Assembly: GCA_036403035.1 (NCBI GenBank)
Contig: DASWRT010000234.1
Span: 1 to 6,106, forward strand
DNA: 6,106 nucleotides
Source of the DNA: DASWRT01 sp036403035
GTDB taxonomy: Bacteria > Pseudomonadota > Alphaproteobacteria > ATCC43930 > CGMCC-115725
Direction of reading: 5' to 3'
In this document: positions 1-6,078 of the stretch, one piece after another
How positions within the stretch are numbered: the stretch's first letter is position 1
Layout of the letters: each line of letters begins with the position of its first letter
Made by a program: the position numbers and the translations under genes
Notes under the pieces: model-generated
Told to the model about the DNA's origin: nothing
Seen by the model: only the letters and a program-made list of their open reading frames with translations
Databases searched by the model: none

Positions 1-2
1 CC

Positions 3-1220
3 CGTACGGCGTTTCCCGGCGGCGTCTGGGCGGCGCCCGCCGACGCGCCGGAGGTGACGAAGGCGACGCTCGGGTTCATCGCGCTCACCGACGCCTCGCC
101 GCTGATCATCGCCAAGGAGAAAGGCTTCTTCGCAAAGTACGGCATGCCCGACGTCGAGGTGAAGAAGGAGGCGTCCTGGGGCACGGTGCGCGACAATCTG
201 GAGCTGGGCTCGGCGAACGGCGGCATCGACGGCGCGCACATCCTGACGCCGCTTCCGTATCTGCTCACGACGGGCAAGGTCACGAAGAACAATCAGAAGG
301 TGCCGATGGCGATACTTGCCCGGCTCAACCTGGACGGGCAGTGCATCTCGGTCGCCAGCGCCTACAAGGGCATGGGCGTTACGACCGACGCCAAGCCGCT
401 GAAGGAAGCCTTCGCGAAGGCCAGGGCCGCCGGCAAGGAGGTCAAATGTGCGGTGACCTTCCCCGGCGGCACGCACGATCTCTGGATGCGGTACTGGCTT
501 GCCGCCGCCGGCATCGACCCGGACAAGGACGTGTCGACGATCGTCGTGCCGCCGCCGCAGATGGTGGCGAACATGAAAGTCGGCTCGATGGAGGCGTTCT
601 GCGTCGGCGAACCGTGGAACGCGCAGCTCGTGCACCAGGACATCGGCTTCACCGCGTTCACCACCGGCGAGTTGTGGGCGAAGCACCCGGAGAAGAGCTT
701 CGCGATGCGCGGCGACTGGGTCGAGAAGAACCCGAAGGCCGCCAAGGCGCTCCTCATGGCGGTCCAGGAGGCCGCGATCTGGTGCGACAAGATCGAGAAC
801 AAGCCCGAGATGTGCGAGATCGTGGGTCGCCGCGAATGGTTCAAGGTGCCCGCCGAAGACATCCTCGGCCGCAGCCAGGGGCTGTTCGACTATGGCGACG
901 GGCGGAAGGTCGAGAACAGCCCGCACCTGATGAAGTTCTGGCGCGACCACGCCTCCTACCCGTTCAGGAGCCACGAACTCTGGTTCCTGACCGAGCATGT
1001 GCGCTGGGGCGTGCTGCCGGGCGAGGCCGACCGCAAGGCGCTGATCGAGCAGGTCAACCGCGAGGATCTCTGGCGCGACGCGGCGAAGGCGGTCGGCGTG
1101 GCCGAGGCGGAGATCCCGGCATCGACCTCACGCGGCACGGAGACCTTCTTCGACGGCAAGGTCTTCGATCCCGCCAATCCCGACGCCTATCTCGCGTCGC
1201 TTTCCATCAAGCGCGTCTGA
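3..1220 (+). CDS. nrtA: NrtA/CmpA-family ABC transporter substrate-binding protein (5' partial)
   Basis: Periplasmic binding protein of a nitrate-type ABC importer; it captures the anion and delivers it to the permease encoded next. The frame is open to the window's left edge. The first codons read RTAFPGGVWAAPADAPEV, which resembles the end of a signal peptide (often Tat-type in this family) plus mature N-terminus, so the true start lies outside the window. Family hallmarks follow in order: a GFIALTDASPLIIAKEKGFF opening, SWGTVRDNLELG (about 174-209), GGIDGAHILTPLPYL (about 219-263), FPGGTHDLWMRYWLAA (about 459-506), HPEKSFAMRGDWVEKNPKAAKALL (about 684-755), and an RGTETFFDGKVFDP tail near the end. 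No lipobox is visible in what remains. It is followed 32 bases later by the permease gene, so the two are probably cotranscribed. Family and importer role are clear. The ligand (nitrate, nitrite, cyanate or bicarbonate) cannot be settled by eye; nitrate is the most likely. Confidence 0.9.
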   Translation, partial: RTAFPGGVWAAPADAPEVTKATLGFIALTDASPLIIAKEKGFFAKYGMPDVEVKKEASWGTVRDNLELGSANGGIDGAHILTPLPYLLTTGKVTKNNQKVPMAILARLNLDGQCISVASAYKGMGVTTDAKPLKEAFAKARAAGKEVKCAVTFPGGTHDLWMRYWLAAAGIDPDKDVSTIVVPPPQMVANMKVGSMEAFCVGEPWNAQLVHQDIGFTAFTTGELWAKHPEKSFAMRGDWVEKNPKAAKALLMAVQEAAIWCDKIENKPEMCEIVGRREWFKVPAEDILGRSQGLFDYGDGRKVENSPHLMKFWRDHASYPFRSHELWFLTEHVRWGVLPGEADRKALIEQVNREDLWRDAAKAVGVAEAEIPASTSRGTETFFDGKVFDPANPDAYLASLSIKRV

Positions 1221-1240
1221 CGCCGCCGTTGCCGTCGCCC

Positions 1241-1245
1241 GGAGA
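1241..1245 (+). promoter_or_regulatory. Ribosome-binding site fixing the permease start
   Basis: GGAGA lies seven bases before the ATG at 1253. The permease frame stays open far upstream, inside the binding-protein gene (to about 341), so this site is what marks 1253 as the real start. It sits in the short gap after the preceding stop codon at 1218-1220. Confidence 0.7.
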
Positions 1246-1252
1246 TTCGATC

Positions 1253-2146
1253 ATGCGCTCCTCTCCCCCTGCTCGCGCCGCCGTCGTCGCGGCGAAGGCG
1301 CCCGCGACCGGCGGCTTCGGCCGGCCCGCCGTGAGCGTGCCGGTCGCCGCGGTCGCTGCTGCCGTCGGGCGCCGGATTGCCAATGCCGTGCCGCTCCTCG
1401 TCTTTCTTGCCGTGATCCTCGGCCTCTGGCAGCTCCTCTGCTCGCAGCCGGGCGCGGCGCTGCCGACGCCGACCAAGGTCGTCGCCGACACGTGGCCGCT
1501 GATCGCCGACCCGTTCTTCGATCACGGCGGCGTCGACAAGGGGCTGTTCTGGCATCTCCTCGCCAGCCTCAAGCGCGTCGCTGTCGGTTTCTCGCTGGCG
1601 GCGGTCGCCGGCATCGCGTTGGGCGTGCTGATCGGACAGAGCACGCTCGCGCTGCGCGGCCTCGACCCGATCTTCCAGGTGCTGCGCACGGTGCCGCCGC
1701 TCGCCTGGCTGCCGATCTCGCTGGCCGCGTTCAAGAACACCGATCCGTCGGCGATCTTCGTGATCTTCATCACCGCGATCTGGCCGATCATCATCAACAC
1801 CTCGGTCGGCGTGCGCAACATCTCACCCGACTACCGCAACGTCGCCCGCGTCATCGGCCTGTCGCCGCTCGAGTACTTCTTCAAGATCATGCTGCCGGCG
1901 ACCGTGCCGTACATCTTCACCGGGCTGAAGATCGGCATCGGCCTGTCCTGGCTGGCGATCGTCGCGGCAGAGATGCTGATCGGCGGCGTCGGCATCGGCT
2001 TCTTTATCTGGGACGCCTGGAACAGCTCGCTGCTCAGCGAGATCATCCTCGCCCTGGTCTATGTCGGTCTCGTCGGCTTCTGCCTCGACCGGCTGATCGC
2101 GCTGGTGGGACGCATCGTCTCACGCAACGCCACCACCGCCGTCTGA
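1253..2146 (+). CDS. nrtB: NrtB-type ABC transporter permease
   Basis: Inner-membrane subunit (297 aa) that forms the translocation path of the nitrate-type importer, presumably as a homodimer. It begins with an Ala/Pro/Val-rich, non-conserved stretch of about 43 residues, then a first membrane helix (about 46-63, PLLVFLAVILGLWQLL). The LPTPTKV motif typical of SsuC/TauC/NrtB permeases is at 70-76. Further hydrophobic segments lie near 108-128, 145-160, 166-184, 222-245 and 263-286. The cytoplasmic coupling loop is at about 196-216 (NVARVIGLSPLEYFFKIMLP); it keeps the spaced Gly202 and the terminal LP of the EAA motif, although the E-A-A triplet itself reads N-V-A, as happens in this subfamily. 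The start is chosen from the GGAGA site seven bases upstream. The ATPase gene follows after 24 bases, consistent with one operon. Substrate identity is inherited from the neighbouring binding protein and is inferred. Confidence 0.92.
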   Translation: MRSSPPARAAVVAAKAPATGGFGRPAVSVPVAAVAAAVGRRIANAVPLLVFLAVILGLWQLLCSQPGAALPTPTKVVADTWPLIADPFFDHGGVDKGLFWHLLASLKRVAVGFSLAAVAGIALGVLIGQSTLALRGLDPIFQVLRTVPPLAWLPISLAAFKNTDPSAIFVIFITAIWPIIINTSVGVRNISPDYRNVARVIGLSPLEYFFKIMLPATVPYIFTGLKIGIGLSWLAIVAAEMLIGGVGIGFFIWDAWNSSLLSEIILALVYVGLVGFCLDRLIALVGRIVSRNATTAV

Positions 2147-2170
2147 CCGACCGGACCGGAGCCACGCATC

Positions 2171-2977
2171 ATGTCTTCCGCCTATCTCACCATCGAGCAG
2201 ATCGGCATGACCTTCGTCCGCGGCGCGGAGCGGTCGGAGGTGCTGACCGGGATATCGCTCAAGATCGAGCGCGGCAGCTTCGTCGCGCTGATCGGCCACT
2301 CCGGCTGCGGCAAGTCGACTCTGCTCAACATCGTCGCCGGCCTGATGCGGCCGACCGCCGGTGCCATCATCCTCGACGGGAAGGAAGTCAGTGCGCCCGG
2401 TCCCGACCGCGCGGTGGTGTTCCAGAACCATTCGCTGCTGCCGTGGCTGACGGTCTACGAGAACGTCCGCCTCGGCGTCGACAAGGTCTTCGGCCGCGGC
2501 CGGAAGTCGCGGGCGGAGCGGCACGCCTGGACGCTGCACAACCTCGATCTGGTGCAGATGATTGCGGCGAAGGACAAGCGACCGGCCGAGATCTCGGGCG
2601 GCATGCGGCAGCGGGTCGGCATCGCCCGCGCGCTGGCGATGGAGCCGAAGCTGCTGCTGATGGACGAACCGTTCGGCGCCCTCGACGCGCTGACACGCGC
2701 GCATCTCCAGGATCAGGTCATGGAGATCCAGCAGCGGCTCCGGAACACGGTCGTGATGATCACGCACGATGTCGACGAAGCGGTGCTGCTGGCCGACCGG
2801 ATCGTGATGATGACGAACGGCCCGGCGGCGGCGATCGGACAGGTGCTCGACATCGAGCTGCCGCGGCCGCGCGACCGGCTGGCGCTGGCCGAGGACAAGA
2901 CCTACGCCCACTACCGCGGCGAGGTGCTGCGCTTCCTCTATGAGCGCCAGCGTCGGCCCATCGAAACCGCCGCCTGA
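2171..2977 (+). CDS. nrtD: NrtD-type ABC transporter ATP-binding protein
   Basis: Cytoplasmic ATPase (268 aa) that powers the importer; one gene of this type implies a homodimer. All nucleotide-binding motifs are intact: Walker A GHSGCGKST at 42-50, Q-loop Gln85 in VVFQNHSLLPW, signature ISGGMRQRV at 141-149, Walker B LLLMDEP at 161-167 with Asp165 and Glu166, D-loop ALD at 170-172, and H-loop His199 in MITHD. It ends shortly after the ATPase domain, so it lacks the NrtA-like C-terminal regulatory domain of cyanobacterial NrtC and matches the shorter NrtD form. The ATG at 2171 has GGAG at 2158-2161, nine bases upstream. It is the last gene of the compact transporter cluster; the next gene is at least 143 bases away. 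The related SsuB/TauB ATPases look alike, so the nitrate assignment rests mainly on the binding protein in the same operon. Confidence 0.9.
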   Translation: MSSAYLTIEQIGMTFVRGAERSEVLTGISLKIERGSFVALIGHSGCGKSTLLNIVAGLMRPTAGAIILDGKEVSAPGPDRAVVFQNHSLLPWLTVYENVRLGVDKVFGRGRKSRAERHAWTLHNLDLVQMIAAKDKRPAEISGGMRQRVGIARALAMEPKLLLMDEPFGALDALTRAHLQDQVMEIQQRLRNTVVMITHDVDEAVLLADRIVMMTNGPAAAIGQVLDIELPRPRDRLALAEDKTYAHYRGEVLRFLYERQRRPIETAA

Positions 2978-3120
2978 GGACGACCCTGTAACGATAGGCG
3001 GGTACGCGCGGCAGGGAATGAAAGGCGCGTCCGGGCGGTCCATGTGGTAGACCGAGCGGAGTCCGTTTCGATGTTTCGAGGTCGGGTTGCCTTACACCGC
3101 AGTAACTCCCGGCCTTTACG
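2978..3120 (+). other. Intergenic/leader region before the cyclase gene
   Basis: This is the largest gap on the transporter side (272 bases if the cyclase starts at 3250). I find no U-tracted terminator, no convincing -35/-10 pair and no CRP-like TGTGA-N6-TCACA site. Two weak structures are present: a 5-bp inverted repeat CGGTC/GACCG (3036-3054, nine-base loop) and a tandem 8-mer GTTTCGAT/GTTTCGAG (3065-3080). It is richer in A/T than the flanking genes, so an unrecognised promoter for the cyclase gene could lie here. An in-frame stop at 3103-3105 limits how far upstream that gene can begin. Confidence 0.4.
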
Positions 3121-5016
3121 GTGCAACCGCGATGGCTTCGGATGACCGGCAACGCGCCTGAACGTTCGTCTGCGACGGCGACGGCCTTGGAGCATCGCGC
3201 GGCGTTGCGGCGCGACGATGAATCCAAGCCGAAGACCGTATCATCCTCCATGCGCTCCGCGAGATGGCTCACGCTGCGACGGATCCGGCTCGCGACCGGT
3301 CTCGTGCTGTTCAGTTATGTCGCGCTCCATCTCGCGAACCATGCGCTCGGCCTCGTCTCGCTGGGGGCGATGGAACGCGGCCTGGTGTTCATGGAGCGGC
3401 TATGGCAGAGCGCGCCGGGCACCGTGGCGCTCTACGGGTCGTTGTCGACGCATCTCGCGCTCGGCCTGTGGGCGCTGTACGAGCGCCGGAACCTGCGCTG
3501 GCGCCCCGGCGAGATCGTGCAGATCGGCCTCGGGCTTTGCATTCCGCTCCTGCTGGCGAACCATGTGCTGGGGGCGCGCGGCGCGTGGAGCCTCTACGGC
3601 GTCGAGAAGGGCTATGCGCAGGTGCTCTACGCGCTGTGGGTCGCGTCGCCGGACGTCGGCGCGCTTCAGGCGGTCGCGCTCATCGTCGCCTGGACCCATG
3701 GCTGCGTCGGCGTCGGCTACTGGCTGCGCCTCAAGCCGTTCTTTCCGAAGATCGAGCGGCTGCTGCTCTGCATCGCGGTGCTGCTGCCGGTGCTGGCGCT
3801 CCTCGGCTTCGTCGAAGGCGGCCGCGCCGTCGCCGCGCGCGTCGCGGCCGATCCGGGGCAGCGCGCGGAGATCCTGGAATCCCGGCGTATCGGGACGCCG
3901 GCACAGAACGAGCACCTCCAGGCGTTGCGCGACCACACGATCGTCGGCTTCGTCGGCGCGGTCGGGCTCGTGCTCGTCGCGGCGGCGGGCCGTACGCTCG
4001 CCGAGCGGCGGCGTCCCGGGCGCATCCCGATCTCCTTTCCCGACGGCACCGTCGTGCGCATTCCGGCCGGACTGACGGTTCTGGAGGCGAGCCGCGCCGG
4101 CAAGGTGCCGCATGCGAGCGTCTGCGGCGGCCGCGGCCGGTGCTCGACCTGCCGCATCCGCGTCTCCGGCGACGTGACCGGACTGCCGCCGCCCAGCGTC
4201 GCCGAACAGGCCGTGCTGCGGCGGATCGGCGCCGCGCCCGGAGTCCGGCTGGCCTGCCAGCTCAGGCCGACGCGGGCCGTCTCGGTCGTTCCGCTGGTGC
4301 CGCCGCAGGCCGCCTCGGCGGCCGACGCCCGCCGCGTCCGTCCCGATTCGACCGTCGCCGGCGAGGAGCGGTTCGTCGTGGCTCTCGTCGTCGACATGCG
4401 GGGCTCGACCCGGCTCGCCGAGCGGCACCTGCCGTTCGACACGGTCTTCCTCGTCGGCCGCTTCCTTCAGGCGGTCGGGTCGGCGGTGACGGAGGCCGGC
4501 GGGAGGCCGAACCAGTTCCTTGGCGACGGCATGCTGGCGCTGTTCGGCCTCGACGCCGATCCGCCGGTCGCGTGCCGGCAGGCGCTCGCCGCCGCGTCGC
4601 GCATCGCGGCCAACCTGGAGGAGTTGAACGGCGCGACCGCCGCCGAATCCGCCGGCACGCCGCCATTGCGGTTCGGCATCGGCGTCCATGGCGGCACCGC
4701 GATCGTCGGCGAGATGGGCTACGCGCCGCACACCGTCCTCACGGCGCTCGGCGACCCAGTCAACGTCGCCCACCGCCTCCAGGAGCTGACGAAGGAATAT
4801 GAGTGCGAGCTGGTGGTGTCGGACATCGTCTGCCGGCTCACCGGCCCGGCGCCCTTCGGCTCGCGCCGGATCCCCCGCCGCGAGGTCGCGATCCGTGGGC
4901 GCAGCGCCGCCTTGCAGGTGCGCCTCGTGCCCCGGTTGGGCGACGCGGACGGCAACGGCGGCCCCGCAGGGAACCTCGCCGACGGGAACCTCGCCGACGG
5001 CGATACGCCGGCTTAG
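3121..5016 (+). CDS. cyaC: CyaC-like redox-linked class III adenylate cyclase (6TM heme anchor + [2Fe-2S] + cyclase)
   Basis: Predicted membrane-bound nucleotide cyclase making cAMP from ATP. Numbered from GTG 3121 (631 aa). Six hydrophobic helices lie near 55-80, 101-121, 131-150, 181-202, 211-231 and 272-290. Basic loops between helices 2/3 and 4/5 and after helix 6 place both termini in the cytoplasm. His70 (or 74), 111, 148 and 193, one per helix in helices 1-4, match the tetra-His diheme signature of succinate:quinone oxidoreductase anchors. A plant-type ferredoxin domain (about 300-392) has Cys335, 341, 344 and 379 (C-x5-C-x2-C-x34-C). The cyclase domain (about 412-600) has metal-binding Asp425 (VVDMRGST) and Asp469 (FLGDG), and transition-state Asn548 and Arg552. 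The usual adenine-selecting Lys is Gln465. S. meliloti CyaC is described with the same heme, Fe-S and cyclase combination and responds to quinone redox state. The start is uncertain: no Shine-Dalgarno is seen, 12 of the first 43 codons end in A/T, and ATG 3250 (588 aa), just before helix 1, may be the true one. Confidence 0.88.
   Translation: MQPRWLRMTGNAPERSSATATALEHRAALRRDDESKPKTVSSSMRSARWLTLRRIRLATGLVLFSYVALHLANHALGLVSLGAMERGLVFMERLWQSAPGTVALYGSLSTHLALGLWALYERRNLRWRPGEIVQIGLGLCIPLLLANHVLGARGAWSLYGVEKGYAQVLYALWVASPDVGALQAVALIVAWTHGCVGVGYWLRLKPFFPKIERLLLCIAVLLPVLALLGFVEGGRAVAARVAADPGQRAEILESRRIGTPAQNEHLQALRDHTIVGFVGAVGLVLVAAAGRTLAERRRPGRIPISFPDGTVVRIPAGLTVLEASRAGKVPHASVCGGRGRCSTCRIRVSGDVTGLPPPSVAEQAVLRRIGAAPGVRLACQLRPTRAVSVVPLVPPQAASAADARRVRPDSTVAGEERFVVALVVDMRGSTRLAERHLPFDTVFLVGRFLQAVGSAVTEAGGRPNQFLGDGMLALFGLDADPPVACRQALAAASRIAANLEELNGATAAESAGTPPLRFGIGVHGGTAIVGEMGYAPHTVLTALGDPVNVAHRLQELTKEYECELVVSDIVCRLTGPAPFGSRRIPRREVAIRGRSAALQVRLVPRLGDADGNGGPAGNLADGNLADGDTPA
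4969..4998 (+). repeat. Tandem 15-bp duplication in the cyclase C-terminus
   Basis: Two identical, adjacent copies of GGGAACCTCGCCGAC (4969-4983 and 4984-4998), in frame, encode GNLAD twice (residues 617-626), with a third partial GD following. They fall in the Gly/Asp-rich tail beyond the cyclase fold, so the change in length is probably tolerated. Perfect copies imply a recent duplication or slippage. Confidence 0.9.
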
Positions 5017-5065
5017 GGTTATCCCGGCAGACCCTGGAATAGGCTCATGGGGCCTCGTGCCGCTG

Positions 5066-5097
5066 TTGCACGCTCCGGTCGTGTAGGAGCATATAAT
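5066..5097 (+). promoter_or_regulatory. Possible promoter of the LysR-type gene
   Basis: A perfect TATAAT hexamer at 5092-5097 stands out in this GC-rich sequence. The nearest -35-like hexamer, TTGCAC at 5066-5071, is 20 bases away, which is longer than the usual 16-18 and makes the pair weak. If used, transcription would begin near 5104, giving a leader of roughly 58 bases that contains both inverted repeats. The ATG at 5096 overlaps this element, which argues against that codon being the gene start. Confidence 0.4.
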
Positions 5098-5104
5098 GCT
5101 GAAA

Positions 5105-5127
5105 TGCGATTGCTGGCGGCGATCGCA
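5105..5127 (+). promoter_or_regulatory. Candidate LysR box 1 (TGCGAT-N11-ATCGCA)
   Basis: A perfect 6-bp inverted repeat whose inner bases T5110 and A5122 are separated by exactly 11 bases, the T-N11-A geometry of LysR-family operators. It lies just downstream of the TATAAT element and 34 bases before the regulator's start, a position suited to autorepression. An RNA hairpin in the leader is the alternative reading. Confidence 0.45.
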
Positions 5128-5141
5128 TCTCATCACGAGAT
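5127..5141 (+). promoter_or_regulatory. Candidate LysR box 2 (ATCTC-N5-GAGAT)
   Basis: A perfect 5-bp inverted repeat abutting box 1; T5128 and A5140 are also 11 bases apart (T-N11-A). Two such sites, with centres about 18 bases apart, resemble the paired recognition and activation sites bound by LysR tetramers, although the arm sequences of the two sites differ. Confidence 0.4.
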
Positions 5142-5151
5142 GGCTTGCGGC

Positions 5152-5157
5152 AGGAGG
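5152..5157 (+). promoter_or_regulatory. Ribosome-binding site fixing the LysR start
   Basis: AGGAGG, a full Shine-Dalgarno core, lies four bases before the ATG at 5162. It is the strongest such site in the window and selects 5162 over the earlier in-frame ATG at 5096. Confidence 0.8.
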
Positions 5158-5161
5158 AACA

Positions 5162-6055
5162 ATGGATGCAGCGGATCTGAAGGTCTTCGAGACGGTCGCA
5201 CGGGTCGGCGGGATTACCCGCGCCGCTTCCGTGCTCAACACCGTGCAGTCGAACGTGACCGCCCGAGTCCGCTTCCTCGAAGAGGAACTCGGCGTGCCGC
5301 TCTTTCATCGGCACAGCCGCGGCGTCACCCTGACCGCGGCAGGGCAGCGCCTGCTTCCCTACGCGACGCGCGTCGGGCAATTGCTGGCCGAGGCCCGCCG
5401 CGCCGTCGAGGATGACGGGAAGCCGAAGGGCCTGCTGACGCTAGGATCGCTGGAAACAGCGGCGGCGCTGCGTCTGCCGGCCATCCTTGCCGGGTATGCC
5501 GGCGCCTACCCCGAGGTCGACCTCGTGCTGCGGACCGGGACGACGCAGTTCCTGATCGACAAGGTGCTGCGGCACGAGATCGACGGCGCGTTCGTCGCCG
5601 GTCCGGTGGACCACCCGGACCTCGACGAGGAGGCGGTGTTCCGCGAGGAGCTGGTCATCGTGACGGCGCGGTCGATCCGCCGGCTGGACGAGCTGACGCG
5701 GATCAGCGACCTCAAGATCCTGGTGTTCCGGGCGGGTTGCTCGTACCGGCAGCGGCTCGAGGCGGTCCTGGCGATTCGCGGCATCGTCGGCCTGCGGCAG
5801 CTCGAGTTCGGCACGCTCGAAGCCATTCTCGGCTGCGCCGCGGCCGGGATCGGCATCTCCCTGCTGCCGCGCGGCGTCGTCGAGGCCGCGGTGCGGGATG
5901 GCAGGGTCGCGGTGCATGAGCTGCCGTCGAAGGAAGCGTCGGTGGAGACGGTGTTCGTGCGCCGCCGCGACGCCTTCGTGTCGAGCGCGCTCGACTGCTT
6001 CCTCCGCTGCGCCCGGTCGCATCTGCCGTTGCCGTCGGCAAACGCCGCCGAGTAG
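5162..6055 (+). CDS. LysR-family transcriptional regulator
   Basis: DNA-binding regulator of 297 aa, the usual length for the family. The winged helix-turn-helix covers about residues 4-61 (LKVFETVARVGGITRAASVLNTVQSNVTARVRFLEEELGVPLFHR), followed by the linker helix (about 62-88). The effector-binding domain runs from about 90 to 290. It begins GLLTLGSLETAAALRLPAIL, and carries VDLVLRTGTTQFLIDKVLRHEIDGAFVAG (about 119-147), FRAGCSYRQRLE (189-200) and a GIGISLLPRGVV segment (229-240). This style is closest to the GltR/CzcR-like LysR group. The start is set by the AGGAGG site, which removes 22 non-family residues that a start at 5096 would add. It is co-directional with the cyclase gene but probably has its own promoter and may bind the two inverted repeats in its leader. 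The effector and target genes cannot be deduced; the transporter operon, the cyclase gene or a gene beyond the right edge are all possible. Confidence 0.93.
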   Translation: MDAADLKVFETVARVGGITRAASVLNTVQSNVTARVRFLEEELGVPLFHRHSRGVTLTAAGQRLLPYATRVGQLLAEARRAVEDDGKPKGLLTLGSLETAAALRLPAILAGYAGAYPEVDLVLRTGTTQFLIDKVLRHEIDGAFVAGPVDHPDLDEEAVFREELVIVTARSIRRLDELTRISDLKILVFRAGCSYRQRLEAVLAIRGIVGLRQLEFGTLEAILGCAAAGIGISLLPRGVVEAAVRDGRVAVHELPSKEASVETVFVRRRDAFVSSALDCFLRCARSHLPLPSANAAE

Positions 6056-6063
6056 CGGCGGCG
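6043..6063 (+). other. Hairpin across the LysR stop codon
   Basis: CGCCGCC (6043-6049) pairs perfectly with GGCGGCG (6057-6063) around a seven-base loop holding the TAG stop. No U tract follows, so it is not a classical intrinsic terminator. A G/C-rich stem of this size can occur by chance in such a biased sequence. Confidence 0.3.
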
Positions 6064-6078
6064 CTACGGCCATCGCTC

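Noticed and set aside
54..56. GTG as start of the substrate-binding protein
   Set aside because: The frame is open to the left edge and encodes what looks like the end of a signal peptide; starting here would remove the export signal, and GGAG touches the GTG with no spacing. The gene is 5' truncated by the window.
341..1252. Upstream extension of the permease frame
   Set aside because: It lies out of frame inside the binding-protein gene, is rich in Arg/Gly/Ala as expected for a shadow frame, and a good ribosome-binding site marks 1253.
1492..2943. A 483-codon + strand frame spanning permease and ATPase genes
   Set aside because: Arg-rich shadow frame running across two well-supported genes and their intergenic gap.
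2120..3043. Antisense frame of 307 codons over the ATPase gene
   Set aside because: Same shadow effect; no motif is recognised and it fully overlaps an intact ABC ATPase.
3036..3054. Inverted repeat as terminator of the transporter operon
   Set aside because: Only 5 bp of stem with a nine-base loop and no following T run.
3065..3080. Tandem 8-mer GTTTCGAT/GTTTCGAG as an operator
   Set aside because: Two imperfect short copies are easily chance; no dyad symmetry and no known regulator motif recognised.
5017..5065. Terminator after the cyclase gene
   Set aside because: Only 4-bp stem fragments such as AGGC/GCCT near 5041 are seen, with no T run; not strong enough to call.
5096..5161. Earlier ATG for the LysR gene
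   Set aside because: It overlaps the TATAAT element, has no Shine-Dalgarno sequence, and adds 22 residues unlike any LysR N-terminus; AGGAGG precedes 5162.
3400..5241. Antisense open frame of 613 codons across the cyclase gene
   Set aside because: Long antisense frames are expected in DNA with such strong third-position G/C bias. Its translation is low-complexity Arg/Ala/Asp/Gly with no recognisable domain, while the + strand has clear conserved motifs.
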